A stretch of 64,000 nucleotides of DNA. Origin: PSRJ01 sp963825305. GTDB taxonomy: Bacteria; Acidobacteriota; Terriglobia; Bryobacterales; Bryobacteraceae. A program made the translations under genes and the position numbers. The stretch lies in contig CAWGTA010000017.1 in assembly GCA_963825305.1 (NCBI GenBank), positions 124,001 to 188,000 of the forward strand, given 5' to 3'. Under the pieces are notes generated by a model. That model ran no database searches. It had not been told where the DNA came from and worked only from the letters and a program-made list of their open reading frames with translations. This document shows, one piece after another, positions 15,129 to 24,635 of the stretch. Each line of letters begins with the position of its first letter. The stretch's first letter is position 1.

Positions 15129-16997
15129 TTACTTCATGAGATACCACGGCACGTTGATCACGTTGATGTGCCGATTGCCCTTCCAAAACAGCAGAGCTTT
15201 CAAAACCGCCGCGCGCTGATTGTGCAGGAAGTAGTGGTACCACTTGTGTTCGATCAGTTCAGGGATCAGGACGGCAATATAGCGGTCCGGATACTTCTCT
15301 TCCAGCTCACTGACGAAATCGAGGATCGGACGGAAGAGTTGCCGGTAGGGCGAATCGACCACCGTGAGCTTAGGCACGGGTATGCCGAGCTCCAGGGCCG
15401 GTCCTTCCACCAGATGCACCCAGCTCTGCCGAAGGTCATCACTCTTCTCGCTGACACGTACCTGCAGCGCATACACCTCAGGCGACAAATGGATGGCAAA
15501 ACGCAACCCCTTTTCTGCGATCTTAGTCCAGCCTTGCAGCGGAACGACCACAATGGGCGGACGGAGATGGGTCAGGTTGAGTGGAGTGTCCAAGGCTATC
15601 TCCCGCCCAATGTCCACATAGTGGCTATGCACGTAGGCCATGAAAAGCAGCAGCGCCGGAATGAGCAGGACTGTCACCCATGCGCCCGCCGCAAACTTCG
15701 CGGCTAACACCACCACGACCGTAATTCCTGTGGCGGTTGCGCCGACACCGTTGATCAGCATGCTCCGCCACGCGTGTCGCCCGCCCAGCCTCTTCCAATG
15801 AAGCACCATCCCTAACTGCGAAAGCGTGAACGCCAGGAACGCGCCCACTGCGTAGAGGGGGATGAGGCGATCCGTCACTCCGCCAAACACAATCAACAAC
15901 AGGCCGGACAAACAGGCCAGCACGAAAATGCCATAGGAAAATACCAGGCGGCGGCCGCGCGAAGAGAAGGCGTGCGGCAGGTAACCATCCTCGGCGACAA
16001 TCTGGCACAGGCGCGGGAAATCTGCGAAGGCCGTGTTCGCGGAAAGGGCCAGGACGGCCAGAATGGACCCGATGGCGATGAAGTAGAAGATGCCCTTGCC
16101 GGCGACGGCGGCGATGAGTTGCGAAAGCAGGCTTTCGTAGCCGGGCAACCCGGGATCGCTGGCGCCGACATGGTACACACGCGCGAGCCAGGCGATGCCG
16201 GCCAGCATCAGGATCAGGATTCCAATGATGGCCGTGAGCGTTTTTTGGGCGGACTGGACCGCCGGTTCCCGAAACGCCTTCACACCGTTGCTGACTGCCT
16301 CAACCCCGGTCATGGCCGTGCACCCGCTGGAGAACGATTGCAGGATCAGCCACGTTCCCGCCGCCGCCACCGACGCCTTTAGCGGGTGGGGTGGAACTAC
16401 CGCAACCGGGTGGCCGCCGCTGAGAAACGCTTTGGCTAAGCCCAGAGCAATGACACCAAGCAGGCTGGCGATGAAGAGGTAGGTAGGGACCATGAAAACG
16501 GTCCCGGTCTCGCGCACACCACGCAGGTTCACTAATACGATGACGGCCAGGATCGCCAGGCAGATCGCCAGGGTGTGCGGCTGGAGACTGGGCACCGCCG
16601 ATACCAGCGCCCCCACACCGGCTGAGATACCCACGGCGACCGTCAGGACGTAGTCGACGATCAGCGCCGCCGCGGCCAGCAACCCGGCGCGGTGCCCCAG
16701 GTTTTCGCGCGCAACCGTATAGGAGCCGCCTCCGCCCGGATACGCGGCGATGGTCTGCCGGTACGAAACGTAGACGATGATCAGTAGGCCAATGATGCTG
16801 AAGCTGATCGGCACGACGTACTGAACGCCGAGCGCGCCGAGTGGGATCAGCAGGGTCAGCGCCGCTTCCGGACCGTAGGCCGCGGAACTCAGTGCATCCA
16901 GGCCGAAAACGCCGATCCCGTCTACCGGACCGAGCCGTTGTTCGGACTCTTCATAGTTGGCAAGATGCTTGCCGAACAGCAGATCGCCCAGCGACAT
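15129..16997 (-). CDS. kimA: KimA-type potassium importer (APC superfamily)
   Basis: A protein of 622 residues with about twelve membrane helices and a cytosolic C-terminal domain (from about residue 470). It matches Bacillus KimA (YdaO) along its whole length: LDALSSAAYGPE near the start, SYRQTIAAYPGGGGSYTVARENLG, SSGCTAMTGVEAVSNGVKAF, LIPLYAVGAFLAFTLSQLGM and the tail HKWYHYFLHNQ...LLFWKGNRHINVINVPWY. KimA is a high-affinity K+/H+ symporter that c-di-AMP inhibits in Firmicutes. Start is the ATG at 16997. I found no ydaO-type riboswitch upstream. Confidence 0.85.
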   Translation of the reverse strand: MSLGDLLFGKHLANYEESEQRLGPVDGIGVFGLDALSSAAYGPEAALTLLIPLGALGVQYVVPISFSIIGLLIIVYVSYRQTIAAYPGGGGSYTVARENLGHRAGLLAAAALIVDYVLTVAVGISAGVGALVSAVPSLQPHTLAICLAILAVIVLVNLRGVRETGTVFMVPTYLFIASLLGVIALGLAKAFLSGGHPVAVVPPHPLKASVAAAGTWLILQSFSSGCTAMTGVEAVSNGVKAFREPAVQSAQKTLTAIIGILILMLAGIAWLARVYHVGASDPGLPGYESLLSQLIAAVAGKGIFYFIAIGSILAVLALSANTAFADFPRLCQIVAEDGYLPHAFSSRGRRLVFSYGIFVLACLSGLLLIVFGGVTDRLIPLYAVGAFLAFTLSQLGMVLHWKRLGGRHAWRSMLINGVGATATGITVVVVLAAKFAAGAWVTVLLIPALLLFMAYVHSHYVDIGREIALDTPLNLTHLRPPIVVVPLQGWTKIAEKGLRFAIHLSPEVYALQVRVSEKSDDLRQSWVHLVEGPALELGIPVPKLTVVDSPYRQLFRPILDFVSELEEKYPDRYIAVLIPELIEHKWYHYFLHNQRAAVLKALLFWKGNRHINVINVPWYLMK

Positions 16998-17041
16998 TAG
17001 GAACCATTATGCGGCACACGTCCGTTCCGGATCTGTGGGGT

Positions 17042-17079
17042 CAGGCCTTCCGGCCTGCCGCCGCCCTTCCGGGCGGCGC
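17042..17079. repeat. Tandem hairpins upstream of the KimA-like gene
   Basis: CAGGCC-TTCC-GGCCTG followed at once by CCGCCC-TTCC-GGGCGG; two 6-bp stems with the same TTCC loop as family B repeats. Confidence 0.5.
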
Positions 17080-17228
17080 CTCCGCTTGGAGACTTCCCCA
17101 TCCGAATTTAGTCGGGCACCTCGACGACGAAGTAGCTTGAAAAATACGCTGGCGATGACGGGACGCGTAAGATTTTCAGAGACGACCACAGCCCGGCGCC
17201 TTATTTCCTATGTGGGCTTACATGGTAT

Positions 17229-17796
17229 ATGTTCGAAAAATATTTCAGGGAAGAGCGTATTGACAATAAGTACAAGACCTACAAAGCACATCTGCTGCTG
17301 GTGTTCAGGTACACCGTGAGATCGGCTGCCCCTCGGCTGACGAGGTCCAAGGCCTTGGAGTCGTGGTGCGACAAGCTCTTGGCGAACCTGCGCGAGCCTG
17401 AGTTTTGGCAAACAAGTGGCGTTGTGCTGGAAATATTTGACAAGGCGTTCCAACTGTGGATAGGACGAAGCGGCAGCCGATACGGGGTCAAGGATATCAA
17501 AGAATTCACTGAGCTATTGGTTGGAGAAGCGCAGCGGTACTTTACTAGCGTTGAAGAGCCAAGAGCCGCGGATGATGCTCGCGATACGTATGGGGGGAAA
17601 AATACTCCGGCTCGTTTGGCGGGAGGGCTACTGGTTTGGGTTTATTACGCGAGGCGTTCAGTACGAGAACCTCTACTTTGACGGTCGCAGTTACCGGGAC
17701 GAACCCCGCGAATTGGTGCCCGACCAGCGAGTCCGATTCGGCATCGGCAAAAGTTCAAAGGGCTTGTTTGCGAAGAATGTTTCCCTCGTGCAGTGA
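17229..17796 (+). CDS. Cold-shock-domain protein with novel N-terminal domain, frameshifted
   Basis: The frame from ATG 17229 encodes about 123 residues (MFEKYFREERIDNKYKTY..., basic, helical, no known motif) and then shifts at a G6A5 run (17592-17602). If one G is dropped, the frame joins a 66-residue cold-shock/OB domain: GGKILRLVWREGYWFGFI, ENLYFDG, LVPDQRVRFGIGKSSKGLFAKNVSLV. YWFGFI replaces the usual RNP1 KGFGFI. The restored protein has about 189 residues. The gene is AT-richer than its neighbours, which hints at transfer. It may bind single-stranded RNA or DNA; the role of the N-terminal domain is unknown. Indel error, decay or slippage could explain the shift. Confidence 0.6.
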
Positions 17797-17995
17797 CGGA
17801 GACAGCGTCCTCTGGGACATGGAATCGGCGGTTTCGAGGTCAACTTGCCGCGCGACGCCCGAACTGTTCAAGTGGAAGAACAGAATGTGGAGTCCGGACC
17901 TGGCACACTCCTTCGGCACTGCCTGTCTGGGCCGGCCCCACTTCACCATTGCCCCTCTTCTTCAAGTAGAATTTAAGGGTTTATCTGGGGGGAGA

Positions 17996-18436
17996 ATGGC
18001 ATTCGTGCGGCGTGCCGCTGTAACGGCGATCGGAATTGGAATCCTGGGGCTGGCGTTTACCCTGCTGGCGCAAACCGGAGAAACGTACAAGGCGCGGCTA
18101 TCCGCAGTCCCCGCCGACGCACGGACGCGTCCTGAATTGGCGGGCATCGGCTCGGCCACGGCGGTGCTCTCCGGCACGAAGCTTACGATCACCGGCTCCT
18201 TCGACGGCCTACGCTCGCCCGCCAGCATGGCGCAATTGCGTTTCGCCAGCGCGGCCGGCATACGAGGGCCCGTCATCCACGATCTGACAATCGCCCAGGC
18301 CACCAGCGGCAGCATCACGGGATCGGTCGACTTAACGCCCCCGCAAATCGAGAGCCTGCGCAAGGGCGGGCTTTACATCCAGATTCATAGCCAGAAGGCC
18401 CCCGATGGTGTTCTCTGGGGTTGGCTGTTGCGATAG
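17996..18436 (+). CDS. CHRD-domain secreted protein
   Basis: A protein of 146 residues with an N-terminal signal/anchor (VTAIGIGILGLAFTLLAQ). The mature domain follows the CHRD pattern: YKARLSAVPADA, GIGSATAVLSGTKLTITGSFDGLRSPASMAQLRFA, then LTPPQIESLRKGGLYIQIHSQKAPDGVLWGWL. CHRD domains are beta-rich and of unknown biochemical function. The ATG at 17996 has GGGGGGAG just upstream. It lies twelve bases before a PQQ dehydrogenase gene, so the two form an operon. Confidence 0.82.
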   Translation: MAFVRRAAVTAIGIGILGLAFTLLAQTGETYKARLSAVPADARTRPELAGIGSATAVLSGTKLTITGSFDGLRSPASMAQLRFASAAGIRGPVIHDLTIAQATSGSITGSVDLTPPQIESLRKGGLYIQIHSQKAPDGVLWGWLLR

Positions 18437-18448
18437 GAGATTGCACCC

Positions 18449-20632
18449 ATGTTCGGTCTGCAGAAAAGTTTGACGTCGGCGTTGCTGGTCATCGCGGCCG
18501 GCGGAGCAATGCTGATCACGGCTCAACAAGCACCGCCCGCGGGGCCCTACACGGCGGCCCAGGCCGCGACCGGGCGCGGCGTGTATCAGGCGAGTTGCCA
18601 GGGCTGTCACGGAGCTGACTTGGGCGGCATAAACAACGCTGCTGCACTGGCCGGCGGGCTGTTCATGGGCAGTTGGGGAAACCGCACCACCAGCGATCTG
18701 GTCGGCTTCCTCCAAGGCGCCATGCCGCCCGGCAACCCCGGCAGTCTGGGTGAAGAAGCCTACGTGAATGTGGTGGCCTTCCTGCTGGATTACAACGGCG
18801 CGCGGCCCGGCAACCAGCCGCTCACCGCAGCCACGAAAACCGAGATCCGTTCGGTAGCCACGGGACAGGTGCGCGCGGTCGCGCAAGCCGGCGGGCGAGG
18901 TGGTAACCCGGCCGCGGGGCGAGATCGGGCGGCGCCACTAGGCGGGCGAGCCGAAGCTCCCATTCCAGCCACGCCCCGGGGACTCACCGTTTCCGGCGAG
19001 GTCAAAAACTATACGTCCGTGACGGACGCCATGATGCGTAATCCCGATCCCAGCGATTGGCTCATGATCCGCCACGATTATCACGCCAACAATTACAGTC
19101 CGTTAAACCAGATCACCGCCGGGAACGTGAAGGAGCTGCAACTGGCGTGGGTCTGGGCCATGAACGAGGGCACTAACCAGCCTGCCCCCGTGGTCCACAA
19201 CGGCATCATGTTCATCAACAACCCGGGCAGCATGGTTCAGGCGCTGGATGCACGCACCGGCGAACTCATCTGGGAGAATCGAGTCGGTACGGCGGACACC
19301 GGCAGCTCGCAGCGGGGCCTGGCGATTTATGAGGACAAGGTGTTCGTCACCACCAGCGACGCGCACATCTACGCGCTGGATGCCCGCACCGGAAAGAATG
19401 TTTGGGACACGCTGATCGGCGACCGCAAGTTCGGCGCCTACAGCACCAGCAGCGGGCCGATGGTGGTGAAGGGCAAAGTGATCCAGGGACTGGGCGGCAA
19501 CATGTGCTCGCAGTACCGCGACGAGAAGTGTTTCATCAGTGCCTACGACGCCAACGACGGCAAACTGGTCTGGAAGTTTCACACCATCGCCAAGGAGGGT
19601 GAGCCGGGCGGTGACTCGTGGGGCAAGCTGCCCAGCCTGTTCCGCGCCGGCGGCGACACTTGGATCACCGGCAGCTACGATCCCGATCTCAACTTGACCT
19701 ATTGGGGCACGGCCCAGTCCAAACCGTGGATGCGCGCTAGCCGCCAATCGGGCAACGGGGCCACTCTCTACGCCAATTCCACCGTCGCTCTTAATGTGGA
19801 TACCGGCAAGCTGGCGTGGTATTTCTCGCATGCCCCCGGCGAGTCTCTGGATTTGGACGAGGTATTTGAACGGGTGCTGGTGGACGACCAGGGACAGAAG
19901 CTGGTTTTCAGCGCGGGCAAGGCCGGAGTGCTGTGGAAGCTCGACCGCGCCACCGGAAAATATCTGGGCCACAAGGAAACCGTTTTTCAGAACATCTACG
20001 ATTCGTACGATCCGAAAACCGGCGAGCCGCATTATCGCAACGACATCATCGAAAACCAGATTGGCGAATGGGTCCAGAGTTGCCCCACTTCGGAGGGCGG
20101 ACACAACTGGCATGCTATGAGCTACCACCAACCCACTAACCAGCTCATCATTCCGCTGGCGCAAAGCTGCCAGGAGATGAACGCGCAAAAGATCGATCTG
20201 GTGGAGGGCGGCGGTAGTGGCGGCGGAGCCAGCCGGCGCTTCTTCGAAATGCCGGGCACCAACGGCAATGTCGGCAAGCTGGCCGCGTACGATGTTCGCA
20301 CGATGAAAGAGATGTGGAAGGTGGAGCAGCGTGCGCCGTTCATGACGGCAGTGCTTTCCACAGCGGGCGGTATCGCCTTTGTCGGGGACATGAACCGTAT
20401 CTTTCGGGCTGTCGATGTGAAAACTGGCAAGATCCTGTGGGAGACTCGTCTGGGAACGTCGGTCCAGGGTTTTCCGCTGACGTTCACGGCCGGCGGCAAG
20501 CAATTCATCGCCGTCTCCACAGGGCTTGGCGGCGGCAGCCCGCGCATGGTGCCGAGTGTGCTGGCCCCCGACGTCCACTATCCGGCGAATGGGAATGCTT
20601 TGTATGTCTTCGCGCTGCCCGATAAGAAATAG
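18449..20632 (+). CDS. Cytochrome c-PQQ dehydrogenase fusion
   Basis: A protein of 727 residues. After a signal peptide (ALLVIAAGGAMLITAQQA) comes a cytochrome c domain (CQGCH near residue 50; distal Met likely in GAMPPGN). A low-complexity linker (about 130-175) leads to a PQQ beta-propeller from about residue 195 (DWLMIRHDYHANNYSPLNQIT, QALDARTGELIWENRVG, YALDARTGKNVWDTL). It should oxidise an alcohol or sugar in the periplasm, with electrons passing to its own heme. The next gene is a second PQQ dehydrogenase 22 bases downstream. TAGGAG precedes the ATG. Confidence 0.87.
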   Translation: MFGLQKSLTSALLVIAAGGAMLITAQQAPPAGPYTAAQAATGRGVYQASCQGCHGADLGGINNAAALAGGLFMGSWGNRTTSDLVGFLQGAMPPGNPGSLGEEAYVNVVAFLLDYNGARPGNQPLTAATKTEIRSVATGQVRAVAQAGGRGGNPAAGRDRAAPLGGRAEAPIPATPRGLTVSGEVKNYTSVTDAMMRNPDPSDWLMIRHDYHANNYSPLNQITAGNVKELQLAWVWAMNEGTNQPAPVVHNGIMFINNPGSMVQALDARTGELIWENRVGTADTGSSQRGLAIYEDKVFVTTSDAHIYALDARTGKNVWDTLIGDRKFGAYSTSSGPMVVKGKVIQGLGGNMCSQYRDEKCFISAYDANDGKLVWKFHTIAKEGEPGGDSWGKLPSLFRAGGDTWITGSYDPDLNLTYWGTAQSKPWMRASRQSGNGATLYANSTVALNVDTGKLAWYFSHAPGESLDLDEVFERVLVDDQGQKLVFSAGKAGVLWKLDRATGKYLGHKETVFQNIYDSYDPKTGEPHYRNDIIENQIGEWVQSCPTSEGGHNWHAMSYHQPTNQLIIPLAQSCQEMNAQKIDLVEGGGSGGGASRRFFEMPGTNGNVGKLAAYDVRTMKEMWKVEQRAPFMTAVLSTAGGIAFVGDMNRIFRAVDVKTGKILWETRLGTSVQGFPLTFTAGGKQFIAVSTGLGGGSPRMVPSVLAPDVHYPANGNALYVFALPDKK

Positions 20633-20654
20633 GAACAAGGTAACCAAACTCAAG

Positions 20655-22642
20655 ATGCTCGTACGAAAATTGAAATTCTTGCTGCCGGCCGCGGCCGGAC
20701 TGACACTGACGGCCTGGCTCGCGATCGGCCAGCAGGCCCGGCGCGTGGACGACGCTGCTCTCAAGAGCGCGGGTAAAACCGGCGACGAATGGTTGACTTA
20801 TGGCGTGACCCCGCAGGAGACGCGCTACACTCCCGCCAATCTGATCACGGCCGACAACGTGAGCCGTCTGGGCCTGGCGTGGTCGTATGACCTGGGACAG
20901 GGCGGCGGCGGCCAGGAGGCGACACCCCTCGTTTGGAACGGCACCCTGTACGGCATCACCAACTGGAGTATCGTTTTCGCCATCGATGTGCGCACCGGCA
21001 AAGAGAAATGGCGGTGGGACCCGGAGGTGAATCAGGAGGCCGTTCGCCCCAGAGTCTGCTGCGGTATCGTGAACCGCGGCGTGGCTCTCTACCAGGGAAT
21101 GGTGATCGCCCCCGTGATCGATGGCCGGCTGGAGGCGCTGGATGCGGAAACCGGGAAGGTGATCTGGGAATCCCGAGTCGGGTATCCGCAGGACAACATC
21201 AGCGTGACCATGGCGCCGCGCGTGGCGAAGGGCAAAGTGATCATCGGGGTGAGTGGCGGGGAGTACCCTGTGCGTGGATACTTCGATGCGTACGACGCCA
21301 TGACGGGCCAGCGCGCATGGCGGTTCTACACCGTGCCCGGCGATCCCTCCAAGCCGTTCGAGAACGCTGCCATGAAGAAAGCGGCGGCGACTTGGGACGG
21401 CGATTACTGGAAGATGGGCGGCGGCGGAACCGTCTGGGACGGTATGGCCTACGACCCGGACGCGGACCTCATCTACATCGGCACGGGCAACGGTGGGCCG
21501 TGGCCGGAAGAGCTGCGCAAATCCAAGGGCAAGGACAACCTTTATGTGGCGTCGATCCTCGCAGTAAAGCCCGACAACGGCGAACTGAAGTGGTACTTCC
21601 AGATGGTGCCGGGCGACTCCTGGGATTTCGACAGCGTGCAGCAGATGCTGCTGGCCGATGTGACCGTCAAGGGGCGGCAGCGCAAGGTGCTGATGCAAGC
21701 CAACAAGAACGGCTTCTTCTACATCCTCGACCGCGTCACCGGACAGTTCATCTCGGGCCAGCCGTTCGCGAAAGTGAATTGGGCGAAGGGTCTGAATGAA
21801 GCCACGGGACGCCCGATTATCAATCCTGAAGCGCGCTACGACAGCGCCGAAACCGTTTCGATTTCTCCCGGTCCCGGCGGCGCGCACAACTGGTCGCCAA
21901 TGTCGTTCAACCCGGCGACGGGCCTGGTGTACATTCCCATCGCTTCGAACACCAGCTTCTCCTATGCCGTGCAATCGGACTTCAGCTACAAACCGGGGCA
22001 GCAGAACATGGGCATCGTGTTCGGCGGTTTCGGCGGAATTCCGGCCCCGAACCCAGCTCCGAAGACCCGGACACCCCCGGCCGCGATTGGGCCCGCCTCT
22101 ACGGAGGGACAGAGAAGTGGAGCTCTGATCGCGTGGGATCCGGTTACGCAAACGGAGCGCTGGCGCGTGCCGGGCGGTGGCAGCATCGGCGGCGGGACGG
22201 TTACCACGGCGAGCAATCTGGTTTTCCAGGTATTGCCGGATGGGAAGCTGATGGCCTATAGCGCCGACAAGGGAGAGAAGTTGCTGGAAGTCCAAACCAA
22301 CCTCAAGGGAGGCATGGGCCCCCCGATCACTTATGTGGTGGATGGCAAGCAATACGTTTCGGTAATGGGCGGCACCGGCAAAGTGGTCTTCTCCATGCCG
22401 GGTGGTGGCGGTGCGGGTGGCCGTGGAGGCGCGCCCGCCGGTCGAGGTGGGGCCACAGTGGTGAATGGCATTCCGGCGGCAGCGCCCGCTGGAGCGGCCG
22501 CGCCGGCCGACCGGCCGCACCTGCAGCACCGGCAGCCGATGCGCCGCCGAATCCGTTTGGCGGACCTTCCGTTATGCCGAAGCTGTTGACGTTCGTTATT
22601 GACGGCAAGGCGCCGGTGCCTGATCAGAAGCCGTTGCCGTAA
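20655..22642 (+). CDS. PQQ-dependent alcohol dehydrogenase, frameshifted near the C-terminus
   Basis: As read, the frame ends at 22589. A signal peptide (FLLPAAAGLTLTAWLAIGQQA) precedes an eight-bladed PQQ propeller (TYGVTPQETRYTPANLIT, FAIDVRTGKEKWRWDPE). The vicinal Cys pair in PRVCCGIVNRG is the disulfide found above PQQ in quinoprotein alcohol dehydrogenases. No heme motif, so it relies on an external acceptor. Near 22507 the frame leaves the Ala/Pro-rich linker and reads nonsense; with one base added it continues to PKLLTFVIDGKAPVP and stops at 22642, the tail usual for this family. The linker is Gly/Ala/Pro-rich (GGGGAGGRGGAPAGRGG). Confidence 0.85.
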
Positions 22643-22644
22643 GT

Positions 22645-22672
22645 GTGGCGCACGCAGGAGTGCGTGCGCCAC
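22645..22672. repeat. 12-bp inverted repeat after the PQQ dehydrogenase
   Basis: GTGGCGCACGCA-GGAG-TGCGTGCGCCAC, a perfect 12-bp stem with a 4-base loop, three bases after the restored stop codon. It ends in CGCCAC, like the elements near 46020, 49110 and 50182. Confidence 0.75.
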
Positions 22673-22696
22673 AATCAGATTGCTTGGAGGCGCCCT

Positions 22697-24530
22697 ATGA
22701 AGCTCTGTCTGGGGATTCTGTGCTCCCTTTCCGCCGTGTGGGCTAGCGATGCCCAGACCACACGCATTCGCGATGCCGCCACCAAAGCAGTCGCGGTGCT
22801 CCAGCAGAGCCAAAAGGGCTGGTCGTCCAAGCAGAGCTGCTATTCCTGCCATCAGCAGGTGTCTGCCGGCGCTGGCCTTCCGGCAGGCGCGCCAGCATGG
22901 CATTCCAGTGGACGAAGCGGCTGCCCATGCCGATGCGGCCAGCGCGTTCGGCTTCTACGCCAATCTCGACCGCGCGGTTCAGTACACGCATGTGATCGAT
23001 CCGGCCCTGGATGATGGCTACGGGCTGATGGCGGCGGATGCTGTCGGCGTGCATCCAAGCCTGGTCACCGCGGTGTACGCCCGTTTGCTCGCGGCACGTC
23101 AGGAGCCGGACGGTCACTGGGAATCGGGCGACGAACGGCCGCCCGAATCGTACAGCCCGTTCACCGCAACTGCAGTAGCCGTGGCGGCGATCAGAGAGCA
23201 TAGCCATGCGAACCGGCGGGCCGATATCGAGCCGCGGGTCGTACGAGCGCGCGCCTGGCTTCTTTCTCATACGCCGCGCAACACCGAAGAGCGGGCATTC
23301 CAAATCTTCGGAGCATGCGTGACCGGCCACGACCCGGCTGGGATGGCCAAGCTGGTCCGAGGACTGCAGGCTACGCAGCGGGCTGATGGCGGTTGGGCTT
23401 CGCTCGACGGACTCGCCAGTGACGCTTACTCCACGGGAGAGGCGTTGTGGGCACTGCACGATGCCGCCGGCGTCCCCACTTCCGATGCCGGCTGGCAGCG
23501 CGGAATCGAGTACCTGCTTCGCACCCAAGCGAAAGACGGGACGTGGCATGTGGCGTCGCGACTGCATCCGCCCGCGCCGGTGAGCCCTCCGTACTTCGAA
23601 ACCGGCCACCCGTACGGGCACGATCAATTCATTTCATCCATGGGCGAGAGTTGGGCCGTCGTCGCCTTGGCGCAGATGCTTCCGGAGGTGGACTCGAAGC
23701 CTCTGGCGCTGAAAGAAGCGGAGCCTCAGGGCATCGAGCCGTGGGCGGAAACCGTGCTGTTCGGTAGCGTGGCCGATGTGAAGCGCCTGCTCGATGGCGG
23801 ATTCAATCCCAACTCGGCGACGAAATCCGGCGGGACCACCGCGCTGATGATGGCCGCGCCCGATGTCGACAAAATGAAACTGCTGCTCGATCGTGGCGCG
23901 AACGCCGATGCGCGGGCCAAGAACCGGTACTCGGCATTGTTAGTCGCGGCCAACTATCCCGGATCGAGCGCGGCCATGAATTTGTTGCTCGACCATGGCG
24001 CCAGTGTGCGTCTCCCCAAGGGCCAAGGCGCGCCGCTGTTCAATGCGCATCCGATCATTCTGGCCGCGTTCGCAGGCAACACCGACGTCATCGACCGCCT
24101 GCACAAAGCGGGCGATCGCGTCGACGACAGAATGAACCTGATCGGCATGTTCCCTACGTCGCCCCTGCTGATGATGGCCACGTCGCACCGGACGGACTCG
24201 GTTCGCGCACTGCTGGACGCCGGCGCGAAGGTGGACGAAGCCGACGACGACGGCATCACCATACTTTCCTGGGCGGCGATCGCGAACCGCGTCGAGATGG
24301 CCCGCTTGCTGATTCAGCGCGGCGCCGACGTGAATCATGTCGATAAGAAGGGTATGACGCCCCTGCTGTATGCCGCTTCCATCGACTTCGGCGATTCGGC
24401 CATGATCGACCTGCTGCTTAAGTCCGGCGCACGCGCGGACGCGCGCACCAAGGAGGGCTTGACGGCACTTGAGCTGGCGCGCAAATACAAGCACACGCAT
24501 TTGATGGCGAGCCTGGGGCAAGCGAAATAA
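22697..24530 (+). CDS. Heme-motif / alpha-toroid / ankyrin-repeat fusion protein, frameshifted
   Basis: The ATG at 22697 starts a signal peptide (LCLGILCSLSAVWA) and a short helix that leads to a c-type heme motif CYSCH near residue 52. The frame then shifts near 22861 (one extra T); the restored sequence continues LPALAFRQARQHGIPVDE. Residues about 60-330 have squalene-cyclase/prenyltransferase-like alpha/alpha repeats (LQATQRADGGWASLDGLASDAYSTGEALWAL, RTQAKDGTWHV). From about residue 350 there are at least five ankyrin repeats (GGTTALMMAAPDVDKMKLLLDRGANAD, DGITILSWAAIANRVEMARLLIQRGADVN). Restored length is about 610 residues. Probably periplasmic; it may be a redox partner of the PQQ enzymes upstream. 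Confidence 0.72.
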
Positions 24531-24534
24531 CGCA

Positions 24535-24622
24535 CCGGCGGCAAAGACCGCCGGCGTTACGTAACGCTGGCGATCTTGTCGCCGGCTTGCTTGTTACCGA
24601 GCCGTGACCAAAGGGAGCGGTT
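24535..24622. repeat. Family C repeat followed by family A half repeat
   Basis: ACCGGCGGCAAAGACCGCCGG + CGTTAC, then CGCTGGCGATCTTGTCGCCGG, then GTTACCGAGCCGTGACCAAAGGGAGCGG. Two repeat families are stacked between the convergent ends of the ankyrin gene and the gene at 24636. Confidence 0.6.
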
Positions 24623-24635
24623 GTAGCGCGCCCAG

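Noticed and set aside
16998..17228. Searched for a c-di-AMP riboswitch before the KimA-like gene
   Set aside because: No conserved ydaO core is visible by eye; only short GC hairpins are present.
17797..17995. Possible small genes in the gap before the CHRD gene
   Set aside because: The open frames have no start context or protein features; only a probable promoter and ribosome-binding region are expected here.
19103..22529. Two long minus-strand frames opposite the PQQ dehydrogenases
   Set aside because: Shadow frames: Arg/His-rich, no motifs, and they mirror the codon periodicity of the real genes.
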